From Gammaproteobacteria bacterium (lineage in GTDB: Bacteria; Pseudomonadota; Gammaproteobacteria; JAPPPA01), in the NCBI GenBank assembly GCA_028817755.1, contig JAPPPA010000269.1, forward strand, positions 5,372 through 10,906: a stretch of 5,535 nucleotides of DNA, written 5' to 3'. The number at the start of each line of letters is the position of its first letter. The stretch's first letter is position 1. Positions 1 to 5,535 of this stretch are shown one piece after another. The notes beneath the pieces were generated by a model. The model saw nothing but the letters and a program-made list of their open reading frames with translations. It was not told where the DNA came from and did not search any database. Made by a program: the position numbers and the translations under genes.

Positions 1-757
1 CACACGCGCGCAGCTTGCCGCTGTCTAGGCCAGCTACAACTGCTTCTTCGTTGACGATGCCATCACGAGCAAAGTTCATGATGACGGCACCATCACGAGC
101 AACTTTCAAACGCTCAGCGTTAATCAAGTCACGCGTCGCGTCGATCAATGGAACGTGAACGGTAATGAAATCAGAACGTGCAATGAGGTCGTCAACGTTA
201 ACCGCTTGCTCTACGCCTGAAGATAGCTGCCAAGCATTTTTAACGGTCATGGCTGGATCGTAACCCACTACTTTCATGCCTAACGCTAGCGCAGCGTTAG
301 CCACACGGTAACCAATAGCACCAAGACCAATTACACCCAAGGTGCGGCCTGGAATTTCATAACCGCTGTATTTCTTTTTGCCGTCTTCTACGAGCTTGTT
401 TAGCTCGGCGTCTGGCGCTTCCAAAGCTTTGGTGTAATCCCAAGCTTGAGGAATGTTACGTGCCGCCATAAAGATGCCGGCCAAAACCAGCTCTTTTACC
501 GCGTTAGCGTTAGCGCCCGGCGCGTTAAATACCGGCACACCTAGGCCAGACATCTTGTCGACCGGAATGTTGTTTACACCAGCACCCGCACGGCCTACGG
601 CTTGCAGGGTTTCTGGCAATTCCATGTCGTGCATTTTGAAAGAGCGCAGCATGATTGCGTCTGGATGGCCAATTTCAGAAGCTACTTCGTAACGATCACG
701 TGGGTAGCGATCTAGGCCGACTGGAGAGATGTTGTTAAGCGTAAGAACTTTATGCAT
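1..757 (-). CDS. serA: D-3-phosphoglycerate dehydrogenase, N-terminal 252 residues (3' end outside window)
   Basis: This enzyme catalyses the NAD-dependent oxidation of 3-phosphoglycerate to 3-phosphohydroxypyruvate, the first step of serine synthesis, in the cytosol. I translated the minus strand from ATG at 757-755 and found it open to the left edge. The start reads MHKVLTLNNISPVGL. The substrate-binding half includes VGRAGAGVNNIPVD (about residues 54-67) and the conserved NAPGANANAVKELVL (78-92). The Rossmann dinucleotide motif GLGAIG lies at 144-149, and the acidic residue likely to bind the NAD ribose is D167 in VVGYDP. NFARDG (228-233) carries the expected active-site Arg at 231. The catalytic Glu and His and any C-terminal ACT domain would lie past the edge. 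The N-terminus resembles the shorter PGDH type of roughly 390 residues more than E. coli SerA; that is from memory. It follows serC by 60 bases on the same strand, which supports the serine role over another 2-hydroxyacid dehydrogenase. No clear Shine-Dalgarno precedes the ATG. Confidence 0.9.
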   Translation of the reverse strand, partial: MHKVLTLNNISPVGLDRYPRDRYEVASEIGHPDAIMLRSFKMHDMELPETLQAVGRAGAGVNNIPVDKMSGLGVPVFNAPGANANAVKELVLAGIFMAARNIPQAWDYTKALEAPDAELNKLVEDGKKKYSGYEIPGRTLGVIGLGAIGYRVANAALALGMKVVGYDPAMTVKNAWQLSSGVEQAVNVDDLIARSDFITVHVPLIDATRDLINAERLKVARDGAVIMNFARDGIVNEEAVVAGLDSGKLRAC

Positions 758-809
758 GAGTCTATAAATCTGTACGTTAGGCAGCGCCCAAGGCGGCCTT
801 TGTTAGTAA

Positions 810-829
810 AAAAACGCTTAGGCGTTTTT
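810..829 (-). terminator. Possible intrinsic terminator overlapping the end of serC
   Basis: On the minus strand, AAAAACGC (829-822) and GCGTTTTT (817-810) form a perfect 8-bp stem around the 4-base loop CTAA. The T run continues to 808, giving seven Ts after GCG. The layout fits a Rho-independent terminator for transcripts leaving serC. The serC stop codon TAA (820-818) lies inside the loop. Only three stem pairs are G-C, and most of the T tract is used in the stem, so it is probably weak. It may reduce, but not block, read-through into serA. The A-tract/T-tract symmetry means it could also act on plus-strand transcripts, but no plus-strand gene is seen to its left. Confidence 0.4.
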
Positions 830-1885
830 GGCCTCGAAATCGGCCATAAATGAAATAAGGGCGTCTACACCCGCTTCTGGCATCGCATTGTAAATGCTGG
901 CACGCATGCCGCCTACTGAACGGTGACCTTTTAGCGTCACAAGGCCAGCTTCTTTGGCTTCTGCCAAGAACTGCGCGTCTAGATCAGCGTTAGCCAAGGT
1001 GAACGGCACGTTCATCCAAGAGCGGCACTCTGGCGCTACTGGGTTAGCGTAGAAGTTTGAAGCGTCAATCGCGTCGTAAAGTTTCTTAGCTTTACGCTCG
1101 TTGATTTCAGCCATTTTCTCTAGGCCGCCGTTTTCTTTCAGCCACTGGAATACCAAACCACACATATACCAGCCGTAGCATGGTGGTGTGTTTAGCATCG
1201 AGTCGTTGTCAGCCATTTGCTGCCAGTCCCAAACCATTGGAGTTTTAGGATCAGCGTTGCCTAGTAGGTCTTCACGAACGATAACCAACACTAGGCCTGA
1301 TGGACCGATGTTTTTCTGTGCGCCAGCGTAAATCACGCCGTATTTCGACACGTCGATTGGACGCGACAAAATCGTAGACGAGAAGTCAGCCACAACTGGT
1401 ACGTCAACTTCAGGTACGAATGGGAATTCCACGCCTTCGATAGTTTCGTTAGGCGTGATGTGCAGGAAGTCAGCGTCTGGGCTTAGGTTCCACTCGCTCT
1501 GTGGTGGCACAGAAGTGAAAGGATCCGCTTTCGCTACAACATTCGCGGTGATGTATTTGCCCGCTTCTTTGTGCGCTTTTTTGCCCCAAGAACCAGTAAT
1601 AACGTAATCACCCACCTTGGCGCCCAAGTTCAATGGAATGCCTGCGAACTGACCACTCGCGCCGCCTTGTAGGAATAGCACTTTGTAGTTGTCAGGAATC
1701 GCCATTAGCTCGCGCAAGTCCGCTTCTGCTTGTGCCGCAATCGACACAAACTCTTTACCGCGGTGGCTCATTTCCATGACAGACATGCCAGAGCCGTTCC
1801 AGTCTAATAACTCAGACTGTGCTTTTGCTAATACTGCTTCCGGCAACGCTGCAGGGCCGGCACTAAAATTAAATACACGTGACAT
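818..1885 (-). CDS. serC: Phosphoserine aminotransferase (SerC)
   Basis: This PLP-dependent class V aminotransferase converts 3-phosphohydroxypyruvate plus glutamate to phosphoserine plus 2-oxoglutarate. In E. coli the same enzyme also acts in pyridoxal phosphate synthesis. The 355-residue protein starting MSRVFNFSAGPAALPEAVL is complete (E. coli SerC has 362). Visible family marks are HRGKEF (41-46), the cofactor phosphate-binding GGASGQF (74-80), W100 in GSWGKKA, the cofactor-ring aspartate D167 in VADFSS, the Schiff-base lysine K191 in GAQKNIGPSGL, NTPPCY (232-237), and the substrate-binding KGHRSVGGMRASIYNAM (319-335). I chose the ATG at 1885. An in-frame TTG at 1897 would add only four residues (MGNT), and homologues begin at the SRVFNFSAGP segment. 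The start lies 32 bases downstream of the gyrA stop, with only a weak GGGT-like element as ribosome site, so co-transcription with gyrA is plausible. Confidence 0.97.
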   Translation of the reverse strand: MSRVFNFSAGPAALPEAVLAKAQSELLDWNGSGMSVMEMSHRGKEFVSIAAQAEADLRELMAIPDNYKVLFLQGGASGQFAGIPLNLGAKVGDYVITGSWGKKAHKEAGKYITANVVAKADPFTSVPPQSEWNLSPDADFLHITPNETIEGVEFPFVPEVDVPVVADFSSTILSRPIDVSKYGVIYAGAQKNIGPSGLVLVIVREDLLGNADPKTPMVWDWQQMADNDSMLNTPPCYGWYMCGLVFQWLKENGGLEKMAEINERKAKKLYDAIDASNFYANPVAPECRSWMNVPFTLANADLDAQFLAEAKEAGLVTLKGHRSVGGMRASIYNAMPEAGVDALISFMADFEAKNA

Positions 1886-1917
1886 TGTGTTACCCAAAAG
1901 TAATAAACGTTAGCCGA

Positions 1918-4530
1918 TTACTCGGCGTTCTCATTGTCCCCAGCGCTATTGCCCTCTTCAGGGCCAGCGCCTTCATCTTCGCCTTCATTTTCGTCGTCGC
2001 CTTCTAGCTGCACTACCGGTGCAATACCAATGAGACGCTCTTTGTCGCCTACGCGAATCACGCGTACGCCTTGCGTGTTACGACCAAGCACAGAAATTTC
2101 GTTCACTGCGGTGCGGATCAAAGTGCCGCCATCCGTAATCAACATCACTTCTGCGTCGTCAGTCACCTGCACAGCACCTACAAGCGCGCCATTGCGCTCG
2201 CCGGTTTGCATGGCAATCACGCCTTGCCCGCCACGACCGTGTGTCGGGTAGTCTTCAATCTTGGTGCGCTTGCCGTAACCGTTTTCGGTTACCGCGAGGA
2301 TCTCGCCTTCTTCTTGCAGAATAATGAGTGAGATCACGTGCTGGTCTTCTTGCAGACGCACGCCACGCACACCACCCGCAGTACGGCCCATTGGGCGTAC
2401 ATGTTCTTCTTTAAAGCGGATCGACTTACCGGCGCTGGTTGCCAACACAATGTCGGCATTGCCGTCGGTAATCGCTACATCTACCAGCGAATCATCGCCA
2501 CGCAAATCAACCGCGATAATGCCGCTGCTACGTGGGCGCGAGAAGTTGGTTAGTGCGGTCTTCTTAACCGTACCGTTACGCGTCGCCATAAAGATGTATT
2601 GGTCTTCGGCGTATTCGCGAATCGGCAATACCGCGTTCACGCGCTCGCCTTCTTCCAACGGCAGCAAGTTCACAATTGGCTTACCACGGCTACCGCGACC
2701 GCCTTGCGGCAACATGTAAACCTTCAGCCAGTAACACTTACCGGCACTGGTAAAGCAGAGCAAGGTGTCGTGGGTGTTCGCCACGAACAACTTATCAACG
2801 AAATCTTCTTCTTTAGTTGCGGTTGCGCTCTTACCGCGACCACCACGACGTTGCGCTTGATACACATCTAGCGCTTGCGACTTCACATAACCGGCATGAG
2901 ACAAGGTCACGACCACGGTTTCATCCGTAATCAAGTCTTCCAAGCTCAAGTTTGAGTGGTGCTGCATGATCTCGGTACGGCGCTCATCGCCATACTGTTC
3001 ACGAATCGCTTCTAGCTCTTCTCGAATCACTTGCAGCAAGCGATCCGGATCAGAAAGAATTTCAATTAGATCAGCAATTTTGTCTAGTAACTCTTTGAAT
3101 TCTTGAACAATTTTATCTTGCTCAAGACCGGTCAAACGGTGCAAACGCAATTCAAGAATAGCTTGTGCTTGGCCTGGAGAAAGCTGGTATTCCTCGCCAT
3201 GCAAGCCGTATTGCTCTTCCAAATCGTCTGGGCGGGAAGCGTCAGCACCAGCTCGTGCAAGCATTTCGCTCACCGCGCCAGACTTCCAAACCTTACCCAT
3301 CAGTTTTTCTTTCGCTTCCGCAGGGCCTGCTGAAGCTTTGATGAGTGCAATAACCTCATCAATATTCGCCAACGCTACCGCCAAGCCTTCTAACACGTGG
3401 GCACGGCCACGAGCTTTGCGTAGGTCAAATACGGTACGGCGAGTAACGACTTCACGACGGTGACGCAGGAAGTTGTCGAGAATGTCTTTTAAGTTAAGCA
3501 GCTTCGGCTGGTTATCAACCAAGGCCACCATGTTCATACCGAACACGGTTTGCATGGAGGTGTGCTGGTACAGGTTATTCAGAATAACCTCGCCCACTTC
3601 ACCACGGCGCAGCTCAATCACCATACGCATGCCGTCTTTATCAGACTCGTCGCGTAGGCCAGTGATGCCTTCTAGTTTTTTCTCTTTAACTAGCTCGGCA
3701 ATACGCTCAATCAAGCGTGCCTTATTCACTTGATAAGGCAGTTCCGTCACAACAATACGTTGCTTGCCTTCGTCGGCGTCACCTTCAATATGCGCACGAG
3801 CACGAATATGTACACGGCCACGGCCGGTACGGTAAGCCTCGCGCACACCTGCCACACCATTAATGATGCCGGCAGTTGGAAAATCTGGGGCTGGTACATG
3901 CTCCATCAACTCGTCGATGGTCATGTCTTCTTTTTCAATTAACGCGATGCAGGCGCTAATAATTTCATTGAGGTTGTGTGGCGGGATATTGGTCGCCATA
4001 CCTACCGCAATACCACTAGAGCCGTTCACCAACAAGTTAGGTACTTTGGTTGGCAATACGGTTGGCTCATGCTCAGAGCCGTCGTAGTTCGGGTGGAAAT
4101 CAACGGTTTCTTTTTCAAGATCAGCCAGCATTTCGTGGGCGATCTTGGCCATGCGCACCTCGGTGTAACGCATCGCCGCTGGGGCATCGCCGTCAACCGA
4201 ACCGAAGTTACCTTGGCCATCTACCATCATGTAGCGCAACGAGAATGGCTGCGCCATCCGCACGATGGTGTCGTAAACCGCAGTATCACCGTGTGGGTGG
4301 TACTTACCAATCACGTCACCCACCACACGGGCAGATTTTTTATAGGGTTTGTTCCAGTCGTTGCCCAATACGTTCATGGCGTAGAGAACACGGCGGTGAA
4401 CCGGTTTCATACCATCACGGACATCTGGCAGAGCACGACCCACGATTACGCTCATGGCGTAATCAAGGTAGGACTGCCGCATTTCATCTTCAAGGTTTAC
4501 GTGAAGAAGTTCGCGTGCGAAATCAGACAT
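1918..4530 (-). CDS. gyrA: DNA gyrase subunit A
   Basis: This is the breakage-reunion subunit of the type IIA topoisomerase that, with GyrB, introduces negative supercoils using ATP. The 870-residue protein is complete (E. coli GyrA has 875), and its N-terminal numbering matches E. coli. It opens MSDFARELLHVNLEDEM. The winged-helix region holds the quinolone-resistance-determining segment (about 67-106) with HPHGDTAVYD, giving T83 and D87. The DNA-cleaving tyrosine is Y122 in AAMRYTE (codon at 4167-4165, TAC). A tower and coiled-coil region follows to about residue 525, including GQAQAILELRLHRLTGLE. The C-terminal DNA-wrapping beta-pinwheel begins with the GyrA box QRRGGRGK at 560-567. This box separates gyrase from ParC, which lacks it. 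The last 28 residues form an acidic tail. It is the first of three same-strand genes, with serC 32 bases downstream. The ATG at 4530 fits the family start, but no Shine-Dalgarno is visible: the upstream bases are pyrimidine-rich (CTCTTTCT). Confidence 0.99.
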   Translation of the reverse strand: MSDFARELLHVNLEDEMRQSYLDYAMSVIVGRALPDVRDGMKPVHRRVLYAMNVLGNDWNKPYKKSARVVGDVIGKYHPHGDTAVYDTIVRMAQPFSLRYMMVDGQGNFGSVDGDAPAAMRYTEVRMAKIAHEMLADLEKETVDFHPNYDGSEHEPTVLPTKVPNLLVNGSSGIAVGMATNIPPHNLNEIISACIALIEKEDMTIDELMEHVPAPDFPTAGIINGVAGVREAYRTGRGRVHIRARAHIEGDADEGKQRIVVTELPYQVNKARLIERIAELVKEKKLEGITGLRDESDKDGMRMVIELRRGEVGEVILNNLYQHTSMQTVFGMNMVALVDNQPKLLNLKDILDNFLRHRREVVTRRTVFDLRKARGRAHVLEGLAVALANIDEVIALIKASAGPAEAKEKLMGKVWKSGAVSEMLARAGADASRPDDLEEQYGLHGEEYQLSPGQAQAILELRLHRLTGLEQDKIVQEFKELLDKIADLIEILSDPDRLLQVIREELEAIREQYGDERRTEIMQHHSNLSLEDLITDETVVVTLSHAGYVKSQALDVYQAQRRGGRGKSATATKEEDFVDKLFVANTHDTLLCFTSAGKCYWLKVYMLPQGGRGSRGKPIVNLLPLEEGERVNAVLPIREYAEDQYIFMATRNGTVKKTALTNFSRPRSSGIIAVDLRGDDSLVDVAITDGNADIVLATSAGKSIRFKEEHVRPMGRTAGGVRGVRLQEDQHVISLIILQEEGEILAVTENGYGKRTKIEDYPTHGRGGQGVIAMQTGERNGALVGAVQVTDDAEVMLITDGGTLIRTAVNEISVLGRNTQGVRVIRVGDKERLIGIAPVVQLEGDDENEGEDEGAGPEEGNSAGDNENAE

Positions 4531-4716
4531 AGAAAGAGTGTTTGTTGGCCTTAAGCGCTTTTTTCTTTAGTGACCACCTCAATAAGGCGGCCCGCAACAT
4601 CATCCCCCAAAGGCTTTAGCGAGTGCGTTCTCCGCGAAGTTTTAGCGTTTTTCTAGACCGCCAAAAACTCAATACCAAGCCTAAGGTACATAACCCAGAA
4701 CTTTAACATAAGCAGA

Positions 4717-4738
4717 AGCGATTTAAGAGCGTTTTAAG
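4717..4738 (+). repeat. Tandem 11-bp direct repeat
   Basis: AGCGATTTAAG (4717-4727) is followed immediately by AGCGTTTTAAG (4728-4738), identical at ten of eleven positions. The 11-base period is about one helical turn, so two protein monomers could bind the same face of the DNA. It lies about 70-95 bases upstream of the tatD start and about 190-210 bases upstream of the gyrA start. A regulatory role is inference only; chance in AT-rich DNA remains possible. Confidence 0.5.
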
Positions 4739-4756
4739 CAATTACGCACCCCTTGC

Positions 4757-4784
4757 TTACCTTTTTGTTAAGAACCGCTAAAAT
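4757..4784 (+). promoter_or_regulatory. Weak candidate sigma-70 promoter for tatD
   Basis: A -10-like TAAAAT (4779-4784) matches TATAAT at five of six bases. The best -35 at an allowed distance is TTACCT (4757-4762), with a 16-base spacer, but it matches TTGACA at only three of six. A somewhat better TTGCTT (4753-4758) would need a 20-base spacer. Transcription from here would start near 4791 and give a leader of about 20 bases before the ATG at 4811. Confidence 0.3.
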
Positions 4785-4810
4785 CGCGCCAAATTTTAGA
4801 GATTAATCGC

Positions 4811-5535
4811 ATGCAACTTGTCGATATTGGCGCCAACTTAACCGCCGAAGCTTTCCAAAATGACGTTCACCAAGTGATCGCCGAAGCCCATGAATGCGGC
4901 GTTACGCGAATGGTGTTAACCGGCTCAGATGTCGCCGATAGCAAAGCAGCTGCAGCTCTTTCCGAAAGCTATCCAAGCCAGCTATGGAGCACCGCGGGCA
5001 TCCACCCGCATATGGCGAAATCATTTGACGACAACAGCATAGAAACATTGACTGAATTACTTGCCCTACCGCAAGTGGTTGCGGTGGGTGAAACCGGCCT
5101 AGATTACAACCGCAACTTTTCTGAGCCTGAGCAGCAAAAAAAGTCATTTGAAGCGCATCTACAACTTGCCGCAGAAACCAAGTTACCGATGTTTCTACAC
5201 CAACGCGACGCGCACGATGACTTTCTCTTGTTGCTAGAGAAATACCGCGCCGACCTAGGCCCAGTTGTAGTCCATTGTTTTACTGGCGAAGAAAACGAGC
5301 TAGACGACTACCTAGCATTAGACTGCCATATCGGTATTACCGGCTGGATTTGCGACGAACGCCGCGGCCACCACCTAAGAGACTTCGTTGGGAAAATCCC
5401 CGCCGGCAGACTCATGATCGAAACCGATGCGCCCTATCTGCTACCGCGCGACCTAAAGCCGAAACCGAAAAGTCGCCGCAATGTGCCGAAATACTTGCCG
5501 CATATTTGTGAAGTCATTGCTGAATGCCGTGGCAC
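4811..5535 (+). CDS. tatD: TatD family metal-dependent DNase, N-terminal 241 residues (3' end outside window)
   Basis: TatD is a cytosolic TIM-barrel metallohydrolase. The E. coli enzyme is a 3'-5' exonuclease on single-stranded DNA and RNA, linked to repair of oxidative damage. The frame is open from ATG 4811 to the right edge, and since E. coli TatD has 260 residues only about 20 should be missing. The protein opens MQLVDIGANLTAEAF. DIGxNL in place of DxHxH at the first metal site is typical of TatD proper rather than the YcfH and YjjV paralogues. Likely metal and active-site residues are H65 and H67 in AGIHPH, E94 in GETGLDYNRNFS, H130 in FLHQRDAH, H155 in VHCFTG and D206 in IETDAPYLLPRDL. 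ITGWICDERRG (176-186) and KPKSRRN (218-224) also match E. coli closely from memory. A weak AGAG (4798-4801) sits nine bases before the ATG. It diverges from gyrA, and no tatABC genes are visible on this side. Confidence 0.95.
   Translation, partial: MQLVDIGANLTAEAFQNDVHQVIAEAHECGVTRMVLTGSDVADSKAAAALSESYPSQLWSTAGIHPHMAKSFDDNSIETLTELLALPQVVAVGETGLDYNRNFSEPEQQKKSFEAHLQLAAETKLPMFLHQRDAHDDFLLLLEKYRADLGPVVVHCFTGEENELDDYLALDCHIGITGWICDERRGHHLRDFVGKIPAGRLMIETDAPYLLPRDLKPKPKSRRNVPKYLPHICEVIAECRG

Larger units (their letters stand above)
4531..4810. promoter_or_regulatory. Divergent gyrA/tatD intergenic region
   Basis: These 280 bases separate the gyrA and tatD starts and must carry the tatD promoter and very probably that of gyrA. 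I see no gene in them. It is AT-rich nearest tatD and contains an 11-bp tandem repeat (4717-4738). The motif TTTAGCG occurs at 4615-4621 and 4641-4647, with its inverse CGCTAAA at 4776-4782. GTTTTT and AAAAAC form an inverted repeat at 4647-4652 and 4663-4668, and the palindrome AAGCGCTT lies at 4553-4560 in the gyrA leader. I could not find a convincing pair of -35 and -10 boxes for gyrA on the minus strand. Weak -10-like stretches exist, for example TATGTT on the minus strand near 4705-4710, but without a good -35. Confidence 0.6.

Noticed and set aside
453..692. Plus-strand open frame of 79 codons opposite serA
   Set aside because: It is antisense to the conserved NAD-binding dehydrogenase sequence, and the product looks like an out-of-frame translation.
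758..817. Separate promoter for serA
   Set aside because: A TATAGA-like stretch lies right beside the start codon, but no -35 box is found at a suitable distance, so I do not call it.
1886..1897. Upstream TTG start for serC adding MGNT
   Set aside because: Homologues start at the SRVFNFSAGP segment, and an ATG is available at 1885. The four extra residues are not conserved as far as I recall.
1886..1917. Terminator or independent serC promoter in the gyrA-serC gap
   Set aside because: The 32 bases hold only a 4-bp TTAC/GTAA pairing and no T tract, and I see no -35/-10 pair.
1934..2719. Several plus-strand open frames opposite the gyrA C-terminal part
   Set aside because: They are antisense to the beta-pinwheel and acidic-tail codons, have compositionally biased products and lack plausible ribosome sites.
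4050..4532. Second plus-strand open frame of 160 codons opposite gyrA
   Set aside because: It overlaps the previous frame and the gyrA coding strand, has low-complexity Arg/Ser/Pro-rich content and shows no family resemblance.
3976..4554. Plus-strand open frame of 192 codons opposite the start of gyrA
   Set aside because: It lies almost wholly antisense to the conserved catalytic region of gyrA. The product has no recognisable domain, and its openness is a by-product of gyrA codon use.
4902..5147. Minus-strand open frame of 81 codons inside tatD
   Set aside because: It is antisense to highly conserved TatD residues and has no recognisable product.
5275..5511. Plus-strand open frame of 78 codons inside tatD
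   Set aside because: It is an out-of-frame reading of tatD giving an Arg/Pro-rich product; the real frame continues to the window edge.

Overview
The window looks like ordinary chromosomal housekeeping DNA from a gammaproteobacterium. The best guess is a marine or environmental lineage, because GyrA carries Thr at position 83 as in Pseudomonas and TatD closely resembles the enterobacterial protein. This assignment rests on remembered family sequences. The genus cannot be fixed from the sequence alone.

Layout from left to right. Positions 1-757 (minus) hold the first 252 codons of a D-3-phosphoglycerate dehydrogenase (serA type), cut by the left edge. Positions 758-817 are a short gap. A weak terminator-like hairpin sits at its right edge and runs into the end of serC. 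Positions 818-1885 (minus) hold complete serC, phosphoserine aminotransferase. After a 32-base gap, positions 1918-4530 (minus) hold complete gyrA, DNA gyrase subunit A. Positions 4531-4810 are a 280-base divergent intergenic region containing an 11-bp tandem repeat and several short repeated or inverted motifs. Positions 4811-5535 (plus) hold tatD, a metal-dependent DNase, cut by the right edge near its C-terminus.

The three minus-strand genes run in the order gyrA, serC, serA and may be co-transcribed from upstream of gyrA. The two downstream genes catalyse consecutive steps of serine synthesis: SerA oxidises 3-phosphoglycerate to 3-phosphohydroxypyruvate, and SerC transaminates that to phosphoserine. 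SerC can also serve pyridoxine synthesis. gyrA-serC adjacency is common in gammaproteobacteria. Having serA directly after serC, where pheA usually lies, is the less usual element. tatD is transcribed the other way and shows no visible link to the serine genes.

No mobile element, CRISPR array, RNA gene or unknown multi-gene system was seen. The findings are modest and mostly concern regulation and gene order.
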